Assembly (NCBI RefSeq): GCF_028372415.1
Contig: NC_092879.1
Span: 99,685,016 to 99,749,015 of the forward strand
DNA: 64,000 nucleotides
Reading direction: 5' to 3'
Source of the DNA: Notamacropus eugenii
Taxonomy: Eukaryota; Chordata; Mammalia; Diprotodontia; Macropodidae
The position numbers and the translations under genes were made by a program. Below, in pieces: positions 45,237 to 58,309 of this stretch (its first letter is position 1; each line of letters begins with the position of its first letter). The notes below the pieces were generated by a model. It saw nothing but the letters and a program-made list of their open reading frames with translations. It had not been told where the DNA came from and did no database searches.

Positions 45237-47157
45237 CCCACCCAGTACCCAGATACTGAAAAGTTTCAAGAGTTACAAATATTGTCTTTCCATGTAGGAA
45301 TGTAAACAGTTCAACTTTAGTAAGTCCCTTATGACTTCTCTTTGCTGTTTACCTTTTCATGCTTCTCTTCATTCTTGTGTTTGAAAGTCAGATTTTGTTT
45401 TCAGCTCTGGTCTTTTCATCAAGAATGCTTGAAAGTCCTCTATTTCATTGAAAGACCATTTTTTCCCCTGAAGTATTATACTCAGTTTTGCTGGGTAGGT
45501 GATTCTTGGTTTTAGTCGTAGTTCCTTTGACTTCTGGAATATCCTATTCCACGCCCTTCAATCCCTTAATGTGGAAGCTGCTAGATCATGTGTTATCCTG
45601 ATTGCATTTCCACAATACTTGAATTGTTTCTTTCTAGCTGCTTGAAATATTTTCTCCTTGACCAGGGAACTCTGAAATTTGGCCACAATGTTCCTAGGAG
45701 CTTCTCTTTTTGGATCTTTTTTAGGCAGTAATCAGTGGATTCTTTCAATATTTATTTTGACCTCTGGTTCTAGACTATCAGGGCAGTTTTCCTTGATAAT
45801 TTCATGAAAGATGATGTCTAGGCTCTTTTTTTGATCATGGCTTTCAGGTAGTCCCATAATTTTTAAATTGTCTCTCCTGGATCTATTTTCCAGGTCAGTT
45901 ATTTTTCCAATGAGATATTTCACATTATCTTCCATTTTTTCATTCTTTTGGTTTTGTTTTGTGATTTCTTGGTTTCTCATGAAGTCATTAGCCTCCATCT
46001 GTTCCATTCTAATTTTGAAAGAACTATTTTCTTCAGTGAGCTTTTGAACCTCCTTTTCTATTTGGCTAATTCTGCTTTTTAAAGCATTCTTCTCCTCATT
46101 GGCTTTTTGAACCTCTTTTGCCAATTGAGTTAACCTATTTTTCAAGGTGTTATTTTCTTCAACATTTTTTTGGGTCTCCTTTAGCAAGGTGTTGTCCTGC
46201 TTTTCATGCTTTTCTTGCATCTCTCTCATTTCTCTTCCCAGTTTTTCCTCCACCTCTCTAACTTGATTTTCAAAATCCTTTTTGAGCTCTTCCATGGCCT
46301 GAGCACATTGAATATTTATTTTGGATGTTTGGATACAGAAGCCTTGATTTCTATATCTTTCCCTGATGGTAAACATTGATATTCCTCATCAGAAAGGAAG
46401 GGAGGAGGTATCTGTTCACCAAGAAAGTAACCTTCTATGGTCTTATTTTTTCCCCCCTTTTCTGGTCATTTTCCCAGCCAGTGACTTGACTTCTGAGTGT
46501 CCTCTCCACACCCACCTGGCCTCCAGACCCGCCCAACCAGCCCTTGGGGTCTGAGATTCAAATGCTGCTTCCCAGACTCAGGGCTTTGGGCGAGGGTGGG
46601 GCTGCTATTCAGTGTGAGATTAAGTTCAGGTGCTCAGGAGGGGGCAGGGCCACCACATGGGGCTCAGTTCCCTCAGGGGGTTTATGCAGAGACCTTCAAC
46701 AATGGATCTGAGCTCCTGCCTGCCTTGGGAGGCCTTGTCTGCTGCTACCTCTGCTGCTGCCTCACAAGGGGGCCCTCACTTATAGAGATACCCCACTCCC
46801 CTCTCGACGAGCTGAAAAGACCCTCTCACTGACCTTTGGCACCTGTGGGTGGAGGGAGCTGGACGGCCACTGAAGATTCTGTTTCTGAAGCCTGCTCGGA
46901 TCTGCTCCTCTTGGTGCAGTGTGGTCAAGGCAGGGCTGGGCTCTGCTCTGGGTCTGGTGCGCGACGGACCTTTTGGGTCAGTTTTTCAGGTCTCTCTGGA
47001 ACAGGAATCTCTTCCACTCCATTGTTCTGTGGCTTCTGCTGCTCCAGAATTTGTTGGGAGTTCTTCTTTACAGGTATTTTATGGGATGTGGGTTCAGAGC
47101 TAGCATATGTGTATCTTTCTACTCAGCCATCTTGGCTTCTCCCTCCTAGAGTCACCA
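44336..47157 (-). mobile_element. HAL1-type retrotransposon, full length, copy 3
   Basis: A 2.8-kb minus-strand element inside the tandem array, with an exact 12-bp duplication. Right end: GGAGAAGCCAAGATGGCTGA (inverse at about 47125-47144), then a 5' UTR with a single copy of the block that is duplicated in copy 1. Next come a broken ORF1, a pyrimidine-rich 3' region with a (TG)n at 45190-45233, and a T-rich left end (copied tail). It is very similar by eye to copy 1 over its whole length. About 12 extra bases sit between its apparent 5' start and the duplication, as often seen at L1 5' junctions. Confidence 0.85.
45558..46469 (-). pseudogene. HAL1 ORF1, broken, copy 3
   Basis: The start ATG (46467-46469) runs into a stop after eight codons because of an indel in the G/A run. 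The frame is open again from 46376 to 45732, giving the coiled coil (QAMEELKKDFENQVREVEEK) and the RRM motif RRDNLKIMGLPES. It then stops at a TGA after INIERIH. The downstream TGA at 45558-45560 is at the same codon as the end of ORF1 in copy 1. Confidence 0.78.
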
Positions 47158-47169
47158 TCTTTATTTCTT
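47158..47169. repeat. Target-site duplication, right copy (12 bp)
   Basis: Exact copy of 44324-44335; array sequence continues directly ('gatcttgtcaccagactgg'). Confidence 0.85.
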
Positions 47170-48995
47170 GATCTTGTCACCAGACTGGAAAAACTGACCA
47201 GGAGGTAAGAAGGCTCTGACACATATCTCTTTCTCTTCTTGTGTAGAGCAAAACTTTACTGAAGAGATGACAAAAGTATGAGCAATGGAGAAGATTCTCT
47301 TTTCCTAAGTCTGGTTAAACAGATCACAGTCAGGAGAAAGGGCTGAAAGAAGACGATGCTGTTTCTTTCTCTTTATCTCCCCCCGCCCCCATCTTTGTTC
47401 CTCAATTGCCCTGCTAACCCCTTCCCCCCATTCTCCATCTTCCTGTCTCCCTATTTCTAGCAGAGACACGACCAGAATGTGAGGAGGGGGAAGGGGACCA
47501 AGGCGAAAACTCTCTTTTTCAAGGGCAGACCGATAGGAAGACAGCAAGGGAGATGATGGGCTTGAGGAGGAAGACTCCTTCTCCTTTCCTCCTTTTCCTT
47601 CTCCCCCCCTCCAAATACCGAGAGGCCCAGATATGGAAAGGAAGTCCCAGCAAATAGGTACGGGGAAATACTCTTTATTTCTTGCCCTTGTCACCGGATT
47701 ATAGGACTTTAGGAGGAGGTAAAGAGTTTCTCACACTTTTCACTTTTCTTCTCTTCTGCAAAACTCTATCGACGAGATGACCTAGGATAGAACAGTGGAG
47801 AAGATTTTTTTCCTGAGCCCAAGGGATAGGACAAAAGCAATGAGATGCCTGACAAAAGATTTTCTTTTTCTCAGTGTCTCTATCTTGCTCTGCATATGTT
47901 TCTCTCTGTCTCTGTGTCTCTGTCTCTGTCTCTCTCTCTGTCTCTGTCTCTATCTCTCTCTCCTTCTCTCTCTCAGCATGTGTCCTGCAATATGCAGCAA
48001 ACATATGACCAAGGTGGAAAACAGAAAGAAGGCTGTTTCCTTTTCCCCAGATGAAACCAGAACCCCTAGAAGACAAAGGTTACACCATGGTGTAAGACAA
48101 AAGGAAAACCTCTTACTATTTCCATGTTCAGGTCAGGAAAACTAAAGGGAGGAGAGGAACCTTGGAAGACAAACATTCTCTCTCTCTCACTCATGGTCTC
48201 CCTGGAAGCAGCCAGCAGAGCTCTAGAAAGTGATGTCCACAACAGAGAGGGAGATGCCCCTGAATCAAATAGGACAGGGCTCAGGGGATCCCTTCTTTAC
48301 ATCACTAATCTCATACAGCAGAGAAAAAGATTAGAACGAATGAGACCATATCTATCTCCCATGAAGGAAGGGCCGCAGCTTCCAGAAGCAAAGAGGAGGG
48401 AGACAGAGAGGATTTTATATCTTCTCTCTCTCTCTCCCTCTCTCTCCCTCCCTCCCTCCCTCCCTCCCTCCCTCCCTCCCTTCAGCAAAGACAAGACAAG
48501 ATTGTGAAGAGGGGGAGGAAGCAAGGGAATTGGTTCTTTTTTCAAGGTAACACCCATAGTAGGACAGCAAGAAGATGGGCTGGAGGAGGAAGATTTCCTC
48601 TGTCTCTCTGACTTTTCCTCTTGGTCTTTCCCCATGCTGAACTGCTGCAGGTAATAGACTCAGAGAAGGGTACCACACAAGAGGTATGGAGAGACACTCT
48701 TTGTGTCTTGGTCTTGTCACGTGATTGCAAAACTGACCAAGAGGTAAGCAGGCTGTGACCCATATCACATTCACGTCTTGTGTAGAGCAAAACTCTACTG
48801 AAGACATGATAAAAGTATGAGCAATAGAGAGGATTCTCTTTTTCCTAAGTTTGGATAAAAAGACCCCAGAAAGGAGAAATGGCCAAAAGACGACGATGCT
48901 CTTTCTGTCTCTTTATCTCCCCCCTCCCTCTTTGTTCCTCACTTGCCCCTCACGCCCTCACCCCATTCTCCCTCTTTCTCTCGCCCTATACCTAG

Positions 48996-49192
48996 CAAAG
49001 ACACGACCAGCATGTGAGGAGGAGGAAGGGGAGGCAAGACGAAAACTCTTCTTTTCAAGGACAGACTCATAGGAGGACACCAAGGAGACGATGGAGTGGA
49101 GGAGGAAAACTCCTTCTCCTTTCTCCTTTTCCTTCTTCCCCACCCATCCAATACTGAGAGGCCGAGACATGGAATGGAGTGCCAGCAAATAG
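48996..49192 (+). other. Exon-shaped cassette A (example)
   Basis: A pyrimidine-rich run ends in 'cctag' at 48995, then 197 nt, then 'aatag|gtacgg' (GT at 49193-49194). Equivalent A cassettes run 50661-50859, 55120-55320, 56744-56939 and 61996-62195, all 196-201 nt. The AG is kept in 11 of 12 units (lost at 52019-52022) and GT in 10 of 12 (GC at 53826, AT at 57966). Confidence 0.4.
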
Positions 49193-49437
49193 GTACGGGG
49201 ACACACTCTTTATTTCTTAGCCTTGTCACCAGATTGTAGAACTTCATAAGGAGGTAAAGAGTTGTTCACCCTTTTCTCTTTCTACTTCTCCTCTGCAAAA
49301 TTCTATCTACAGAATGACCTGGAAAGAACAGTACAGAAGATTTTTTTTCCTGAGCCCAGGTGATATGACAAAAGCAATGACATGACAGCCAAAGGAAGAT
49401 TTTCTTTTTCCTCTGTGTCTCTGTATTGCTTTGTGTA

Positions 49438-49740
<303 letters not shown>

Positions 49741-50349
49741 GAATAACTCCTGCAATATACGTCAAAGACATGACCAAGGTCGACGACAGAAGGAAGACCT
49801 GTCCTGTTTCCCACGCTCAGTCCACCAAAAGTAAAGGGAGGAGAGGACACTGGGAAGACAAGTATTCTCTCTCTCTCTCACTCATGGTCTCCCTGGAAGC
49901 AGCCAGCAGAGCTCTAGGAAAGTGATGTCCAGAACACAGAGAGAGATGCCCCCTGAGTCAAATAGGAGAGGGGTCAGGGGATCCCTTCTTTACATCACTA
50001 ATATCACACAGCAGAGAAAAGGACAAGAAAGAACGAGACCATCTCTGTCTCTCATGAAGGAAGGCGGCAGGTTCCAGATGACAAAGAGGAGGGAGGCAGA
50101 GAGGACTTCACATCTCTGCTCTCTTTCTGTTTCTCTTTCTCCAGCAAGAACAAGACAATCTTGTGAGCAGGGGGGAGGGCAGCAAGGGAATTCTTTCTTT
50201 CTTCAGGGTCACACCCATAGTAGAACAACAAGAAGATGGGCTGAGGGGGGAAGATTTCCTCTGTCTCTGACTTTTTCTCTTGCTCTTCCCCCATGCTCAA
50301 ATGCTGCAGCTAACAGAAGCCAGAGTCGGTGAAGGGTACCACACAACAG

Positions 50350-51173
50350 GTATGGGGAGACCCTCTTTGTTTCCTAGTCTTGTCACATGATTGCAAAACT
50401 GACTAGGAGGTAAGGAGGCTCTGACCCATATCACATTCTCGTCTTGTGTAGAGCAAAACTCTTGCTGAAGATATGACGAAAGTATGAGCAATAGAGAGGA
50501 TTCTCTTTTCAGAAGTCTGGCTAAAAAGAACTCAGCAAGGAGAAAAGACCAAAAGAAGAAGATGCTCTTTCTTTTTCTCTCTCCCTGTCTTTCTTTTTTC
50601 CTCACTTTGCTCCCATCACTCTCTCCCCCATTATCCCTCTTCCTCTCTCCCTGTCCCTAGCAAAGATACGACTAAGCATGTGAGGAGTGGGAAGGAGAGC
50701 AAGGTGAAAACTCTTCTTTTCAAGGGCAAACCCATAGGACGACAGTAAGGAGATGATGGACTGGGGGCAGAAGACTCCTCCTTTCGTCCGTTTCCATTTC
50801 CCTTCCCCCCATCCAAATACCGAGAGGGCCGAGATATGGAAAGGAGTCCTAGCAAATAGGTAGGGGGGAGAAAAATCTTTATTTCTTAGCCTTGTCACCA
50901 GATTACAGGACTTTATAAGGAAGTAAAGAATTTCTCATCCTTTTTCCTCTTTCTTCTTCTCTCTTGCAATACTCTATTGACTGGATCACCTAGAATAGAA
51001 CAGTGGAGAAGACTTTCTTTTCCTGAGCCCAGACGATAGGACAAAAGCAATGACATGACAGCCCAAAGGAAGATTTTATTTTTCCCTCTATTTCTCTATC
51101 TTGCTCTGTGTATGTTTCTCTCTCGCTTCCTCTCCCTCTCATTCCCTCCCCCTCTCCATCTTTCTCTCTCTCT

Positions 51174-51228
<55 letters not shown>

Positions 51229-51712
51229 TCTCTCTCTCTCTCTCTCTCTCTCTCGTGGAAGCAGCCAGCAGAGCTCTAGGAAGGTGATGTCCAGAACACA
51301 GAGAGAGATGCCCTGAGTCAAATAGGAGAGGGGTCAGGGGATCCCTTCTTTACATCACTAATATCACACAGCAGAGAAAAGGACAAGAAAGAACGAGAAC
51401 CATCTCTGTCTCTCATGAAGGAAGGCGGCAGGTTCCAGATGACAAAGAGGAGGGAGGCAGAGAGGACTTCACATCTCTGCTCTCTTTCTGTTTCTCTTTC
51501 TCCAGCAAGAACAAGACAATCTTGTGAGCAGGGGGGAGGGCAGCAAGGGAATTCTTTCTTTTTCAGGGTCACACCCATAGTAGAACAACAAGAAGATGGG
51601 CTGGAGGGGGAAGATTTCCTCTGTCTCTCTGACTTTTTCTCTTGCTCTTCCCCCATGCTCAACTGCTAACATCTAACAGAAGCCAGAGTCGGTGAAGGGT
51701 ACCACACAACAG
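50350..51712 (+). repeat. Array unit 3 (1363 bp), deletion derivative
   Basis: A and B begin normally (B start 50860). The (CT)n tract of B (to 51254) then joins directly to 'gtggaagcagccagcagagc' in late B, omitting the 'aatgactcctgcaatatgc' to 'tcatggtctccct' segment. C start near 51332. Confidence 0.85.
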
Positions 51713-52451
51713 GTATGGGGAGATACTCTTTGTTTCCTGGTCTTGTCAAGTGATTGCAAAACTGACTAGGAGGTAAGGAGGCTCTGACCCATATCACATT
51801 CTCATCTTGTGTAGAGCAAAAACACTACTGAAGATATGACAAAAATATGAGGAATAAAGTGGATTCTCTTTTCAGAAGTCTGGCTAAAAAGACTCCAGGA
51901 AGGAGAAAGGGCCAAAAGAACACGACGCTCTTTCTTTTTCCCTCTTCCTGTCTCTCTTTGTTACTCACTTGCCCCATGACCCTCTCCCTGATTCTCCCTC
52001 TTCCTCTCTCCCCTATCCTTACCAAACACAGAACCAGCATGTGAGGAGTGGGAAGGGGAGGAAGGTGAAAACTCTTCTTTTCAAGGGCAGACCCATAGGA
52101 GGACAGTAGGGACACAGTGGAGTGGAAGCGGAAGATTTCTCATTTCGTCCTTTTCCTTTTCCCTCCCCCACCCCCATCCAAATACCGAGAGGGCCAGATA
52201 TGGAAAGGAGTCCCAGCAAATAGGTAGGGGGAGACACTCTTTATTTCTTAACCTTGTCACCAAATTACAGGACTCTATAAGGAATTTCTCTTTCTCCTTC
52301 TCTCCTCCAATACTCTATTGACTGAATAACCTAGGATGGAACTGTGGAGAAGATTTTCGTTTCCTGAGCCCAGGCAATAGGACAAAAAGCAATGACATGA
52401 CAGCCGAAGGAAGATTTTCTTTTTCCCTCTGTGCTTCTATCTTCCTGTGTG

Positions 52452-52528
<77 letters not shown>

Positions 52529-53036
52529 CTCCCCCTCATTCCCTCCCCCTCTCCATCTTTCTCTCTCTCCCTCTGTCTCTCTGTATCTCTCTCCATCTCT
52601 CCCTCTGTCACTCTCTGTTTCTCTGTGTCTCTTTCTCTCTCTATGTCTCTGTCTCTCTCAGAATGACTCCTGCTATATGCAGCAAAGACATGACCAAGTT
52701 GGACAACAGAAGGAAGACCTGTCCTGTTTCCATGTTCAGATCAGGAAAACTAAAGGAAGGAGAGGACACTTGAAAGACAGGCATTCTCTCTCTCACCCAC
52801 TCATGGTCTCCCTGGAAGCAGCCAGCAGAGCTCTAGGAAAGTGATGTCCACAACAGAGAGAGAGAAATGCCCCTGAGTCAAATAGGACAGGGGTCAGGGG
52901 ATTCCTTCTTTCCATCACTAATCTCATATAGCAGAAAAAAAGATGAGAATGAATGACACCATATCTGTCTCCCATGAAGGAAGGCTGCAGCTTCTAGAAG
53001 CAAAGATGAGGGAGGCAGAGAGGATTCCACATCTCC

Positions 53037-53115
<79 letters not shown>

Positions 53116-53317
53116 AGGAGCACACAAGCTTGAGAGGAGGGAGACGGTAGCAAGGGAATTGTTTCTTTTTCAGGGTCGCAACCATAGTAGAACAGCAAGA
53201 AGATGGGCTGGAGGAGGAAGATTTCCTCTGTCTCTCTGGCTTTTCCTCTTCCTCTTCCCTATGTTCAACTGCTACAGGTAACAGAAGCCAGACTCAGAGA
53301 AGGGTAGCACACAAGAG
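51713..53317 (+). repeat. Array unit 4 (1605 bp)
   Basis: Complete. The A acceptor is mutated (ccttac at 52016-52021). B start 52224, (CT)n 52458-52522 and further variants to 52660, C start near 52891, (CT)n before the C cassette at 53038-53113. Confidence 0.87.
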
Positions 53318-54084
53318 GTATGGGGAGACCCTCTTTGTTTCCTGGTCTTGTAACGTGATTGCAAAACTGACCAGGAAGTAAGCAGGCTCTGACCTATATC
53401 ACATACTCGGCTTGTGTAGAGGAAAACTCTACTGAAGATGAGACAACAGTATGAGCAACAGAGAGCATTCTCTCTTCGTAAGTCTGACTAAAAACCCTGC
53501 GGCAAGGAGAAATGGTCAGAAGAAGACAATCCTCTTTCTTTTTGTCTTCCCCTATCTCTCTTTGCTTCTCACTTGACCACTCAACCTCTCCCCCATTCTC
53601 CCTCTTCCTCTCTCCCCATCCCTAGCAAAGACATGACCAGCATGTGGGGGGGGGGGGGAGGGAAGGGAGGAAGGCAAAAACTCTTCTTTTCAAGGGCAGA
53701 CCCATAGGAGAAAAGCAAGGAGACTATGGACTGGAGGAGGAAGACTCCTCTTTCCTCCTTTTCCTTTCCCCCACGCCCATCCAAATACCAAGAGACTCAG
53801 ATATGAAAAGGAGTCCCAGAAGTAGGCAGGGGGGGAATACTCTTTTTTTTCTTAACCTTGTCACCTGATTACAAGACTTTATAGGAAAATAAAGAGCTTC
53901 TCACCCTTTTTCTCTTTCTCGTTCTCTCCTCCAAAACTCTATTGGCTTTATGAGCTAGGATAGAACTGTGGAGATTTTCTTCTCCTGAGCCCAGGCTATA
54001 GGACAAAAGCAATGACATGACAGCCAAAGAAAGATATTCTTTTGCCCTCTGCGTCTCTGTCTTGCTCTGTGTATGTTTCTCTAT

Positions 54085-54152
<68 letters not shown>

Positions 54153-54811
54153 TGTGTGTGTGTGTGTGTGTGTGTGTCTCTGCCTTTCTCTCTGTCTCTC
54201 TCTCTCTCAGAATGACTCCTGCAATATGCACCAAAGACATGACCAAGGTAAAAGACAGAAGGAATTCTTGTACTTCTTCAATGCTCGGTTCGGGAAAACT
54301 AAAGGAAGGAGAGAACACTTGGAAGACAAATCATTCTCTCTTTCTCACTCATGGTCTTCCTGGAAGAACCAGCAAAGCTCTAGGAAAGTGATTTCCAGAA
54401 TAGAGAGAGAGCTGCCCCTCAATCAAATAGGACAGGAGTCAGGGAATCCCTTCTTCACATCACTAATATTACACAGCAGAGAAAAAGACGAGAATGAATG
54501 AGGCGATCTCTGTCCCCCATGAAGGAAGGCTGCAACTTCAAGACAAAAAGGAGGGAGGCAGAGAGGACTTCACATCTCTGCTCTCTTTCTCTTTCTCCCT
54601 CTCCAGCAAGGACAAGACAAGCTTGTGAGGAGTGGGAGGGCAGCAAGGGAATTGGTTCTTTTTCACTGTCACACTCATAGTAGAACAGCAAGAAGATGGG
54701 CTGGAGGAGGAAGATTTCCTCTGTCTCTCTGGCTTTTCCTCTTCCTCTTCCCTCATGCTCAACTGCTGCAGCTAACAGATGCCAGACTCAGAGAAGCGTA
54801 GCACACAAGAT
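53318..54811 (+). repeat. Array unit 5 (1494 bp)
   Basis: Complete. A 13-base G-run at 53646-53658; the B donor is GCAGGG at 53826; (CT)n 54081-54150 followed by (GT)n 54153-54178; C start near 54436. Confidence 0.87.
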
Positions 54812-55718
54812 GTATGGGGAGACCCTCTTTGTTTCCTGGTCTTGTAACGTGATTGCAAAACTGACCAGGAGGTAAGCAGGCTCTGACCCATATCACATTC
54901 TCGTCTTGTGTAGAGCAAAACTCTACTGAAGATATGACGAAAGTATGAGCAAGAGAGAGGATTCTTTTTTCCTAAGTCTGCCTGAAAAGACCCCAGCAAG
55001 GAGAAAGGGCCAAAAGAAGATGATGCTTTTTCTTTTTATCTCCCCCTGTCTCTCTTTGCTTTTCAATTTCCCCCTCCCCCTCTACCCCATTCTCTCTCTT
55101 CCCCTCTCCCTATCCATAGCAAAGACATGACCAGCATGTGAGGAGGAGGAAGGGGAGCAAGGGGAAAACTCTTCTTTTCAAGGGCAGACCCATAGGAGGA
55201 CAGCAAGGAGTCGATGGGGTGGAGGAGGAAGACTCCTTCTCCTTTCCTCCTTTTCCTTCTCCCCCCCCCCCCCCCCAAATACCAAGAGGCCCAGATATGG
55301 AAAGGAGTCCCAGCAAATAGGTATGGGGAGACATTTTTTATTTCTTAGCCTTGTCACCAGATTATAGGATTTTATGAGTTGGTAAAGAGTTTCTCACCCT
55401 TTTCTCTTTCTCCTCCTCTGCAAAACTCTACAGACAGAATTACCTGGGAAAGAACAGGAGAGAAGATTTTTTTTTTCCTGAGCCAGGTGACAGGAGAAAA
55501 GCAATCCCATGACAGTGAAAGTAAGATTTTCTTTTTCCCTCTTTCTGTATTGCTTTCTATATGTTTGTGTCTCTCTCACGCTCTCCCTCTCCCTCTCCCT
55601 CTGTCTCTCTGTCTCTCTCTCTCTCTTTCTGTCTCTCTCTGTTTCTCCTTCTCTCTCCCTCATACTGTCTCTTTTTATTTCTCTCTGTCTCTCTTTCCCT
55701 CTTTCCTTTTGTCCCTCC

Positions 55719-55802
<84 letters not shown>

Positions 55803-56429
55803 ATCTATGTCTGTATCTCTCTCTCAGAAGAACTCCTGCAATATATGTCAAAGATATGACCAAGGTCGACGACAGAAGGAAGACCTGTCCTGTTTCCACG
55901 CTCAGTCCACCAAAAGTAAAGGAAGGAGAGGACACTGGGAAGACAAGTATTCTCTCTCTCTCACTCATGGTCTCCCTGGAAGCAGCCAGCAGAGCTCTAG
56001 GAAAGTGATGTCCAGAACACAGAGAGAGATACCCCTGAGTCAAATAGGACAGGGGTCAGGGGATCCTTCTTTACATCACTAATATCACAGCAGAGAAAAG
56101 GACGAGAATGATGAGGACCATCTCTGTCTCTCATGAAGGAAGGCGGCAGGTTCCAGATGACAAAGAGGAGGGAGGCAGAGAGGACTTCACATCTCTGCTC
56201 TCTTTCTCTTTCTCTCTCTCTCCAACAAGACAAGACAATCTTGTGAGCAGGGGGAGGGCAGCAAGGAAATTCTTTCTTTTTCAGGGTCACACCCATAGTA
56301 GCACAACAAGAAGATGGGCTGGAGGGGGAAGATTTCCTCTGTCTCTCTGGCTTTTCCTTTTGCTCTTCCCAAATACTCAACTGCTGCAACTAACAGAAGC
56401 CAGAGTCAGAAAAGGGTACCACGCAACAG
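54812..56429 (+). repeat. Array unit 6 (1618 bp)
   Basis: Complete. A 16-base C-run at 55261-55276, B start 55321, mixed (CT)n 55570-55750 running into (AT)24 at 55751-55798, C start near 56053. A strong second donor-like site GAG|GTAAGC lies at 54872, 60 bp after the unit start. Confidence 0.87.
55751..55798. repeat. (AT)24 microsatellite joined to (CT)n
   Basis: 48 bp of perfect AT alternation inside the B subunit of unit 6; unique to this unit. Self-complementary, so cruciform-prone and a common site of slippage. Confidence 0.95.
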
Positions 56430-57195
56430 GTATGGGGGAGACCCTCTTTGTTTCCTGGTCTTGTCATGTGATTACTAAACTGACTAGGAGGTAAGGAGGC
56501 TCTGACCCATATTACATTCTCATCTGGTGTAGAGTAAAACTCTACTGAAGATGTGATCAAAATATGAGCAACAGAGAGGATTCTCTTTTCCTAAGTCTCG
56601 CTAAAAGGACCCCAGCAAGGAGAAAGGGCCAAAAGAAGACGATGCTCTTTCTTTCCTTTTATTCCACCCCCATCTCTCTTTGCTTCTCCCTCACCCCCTC
56701 ACTCTGTTCCCCATTCTCCCTCTTCCTCTGTCCCTATTCCTAGCAAGGACACGACTAGCATGTGAGGAGTGGGAAGGGGAGCAAGGCGAAAACTCTTCTT
56801 TTCAAGGGCAGTCTCATAGGAGGACAGCAAGTAGACGATGGGCTTGAGGAGGAAGACACCTTCTTTCCTCCTATCCCTTCTCCCCTCCCGCATCCAAATA
56901 TCGAGAGGCCCAGATATGGAAAGGGGTCCCAGCAAGTAGGTAAGGGGAGACACTCTTTATTTTTTAAACTTGTCAACAGATTACAAGACTTTTAATGAGT
57001 TAAAGAGTTTCTCAACATTTTCTCTTTCTCCTTCTCTCCTCCAAAACTCTATCGACGGTTGACGTAGGATAGAGCAGTGGAGAAGATTTTCTTTTCCTGA
57101 GCCCAGGCGATAGGACAAAAGCAATGACCTGAATGCCAAAGGAAGATTGGCTTTTTCCTCTGTGTCTCTGTCTTGCTCTGTGTGTGTTTCGTGCT

Positions 57196-57237
<42 letters not shown>

Positions 57238-57456
57238 CTCTATCTTTCTCCAGCAAGAACAAGACAAGCTTGAGAGGAGGGGGAGGGCAGCAAAGGAATT
57301 GTTTTTTTCAGGATTGAAACCATAGTAGAACAGCAAGAAGATGGGCTGGATGAGGAAGATTTCCTCTGTCTCTCTGGCTTTTCCTCTTGCTCTTCTCCCA
57401 TGCTCAAATGCTGCAGCTAACAGAAGCCAGACTCAGAGAAGCATAGCATACAACAG
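56430..57456 (+). repeat. Array unit 7 (1027 bp), deletion derivative
   Basis: A is normal (cassette 56744-56939, donor GTAAGG). B starts at 56940 and runs to a (TG)n at 57199-57233. It then passes through 'tctatctttctccag' (57239-57253) directly into the C cassette 'caagaacaagacaagcttga', skipping about 540-600 bp of late B and early C. Confidence 0.85.
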
Positions 57457-58219
57457 GTATGGGGAGACCCTCTTTGTTTCCTGGTCTTGTAACGTGATTG
57501 CAAAACTGACCAGGAGGTAAGCAGGCTCTGACCCATATCACATTCTCGTCTTGGTGTAGAGCAAAACTCTACTGAAGATATGACGAAAAGTGTGAGCAAT
57601 AGAGAGGATTGTCTTTTCTGACGTCTGGCTGAAAAGATCCCAGCAAGGAGAAAGGGCAAAAGAAGAGGATGCTCTTTCTTTTTATCTCCCCCTGTCTCTC
57701 TTTGATTCTTACTTGCCCCCTCACCTTCTCCCCCATTCTCTCTCTTCCCCTCTCCCTATCCATAGCCAAAGACACGACCAGCATGTGAGGAGGAGGAAGG
57801 GGAGCAAGGGGAAAACACTTCTTTTCAAGGGCAGACCCACAGGAGGACAGCAAGGAGATGATGGGCTGGAGGAGGAAGATTTCATTTTCTTTCCTCTTTT
57901 TCCTTCTCCCCGCCCCCATCCAAATACCTAGAGGCCCAGATATGGAAAGGAGTCCCAGCAAATAGATAAGGGGAGACACTCCTTATTTCTTAACCTTGTC
58001 ACCAGATTACAGGACTTTTTAAGAAGTTAAAGTTTCTCAACCGTTTTCTCTTTCTCCTTCTCTCCTCCAAAACTCTATCGACTGGATGATGTAGGAAAGA
58101 CCAGTGGAGAAGATTTTGGTTTCGTGAGCCCAGGCAGATAGGACAAAAGCAATGACCGGACTGCCAAAGGAAAATTGTCTTTTCCCTCTGTGTCTCTGTC
58201 TTGCTCTGTGTATGTTTGC

Positions 58220-58309
<90 letters not shown>

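Larger units (their letters stand above)
44310..48683 (+). repeat. Array unit 1, split by HAL1 copy 3
   Basis: A starts at 44310 and is broken after 26 bp by the HAL1 element, resuming at 47158 with the duplicated 'tctttatttctt'. A cassette acceptor at 47460, B start at 47658, C start near 48270. A (CCCT)n run lies at 48441-48480. Without the insertion the unit is about 1.54 kb. Confidence 0.8.

Noticed and set aside
47305-47694. Minus-strand frames of about 100-130 codons across the A cassettes (also 57569-57979, 48939-49247)
   Set aside because: They are antisense to the exon-shaped cassettes and change length in each unit through indels; no conserved start or end.
49922-50332. Recurrent 100-140-codon frames in subunit C (similar peptides at 48124, 49922, 51415, 62445)
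   Set aside because: The peptides are similar only because the DNA repeats; starts, frames and ends differ from unit to unit through indels, so no protein is conserved.
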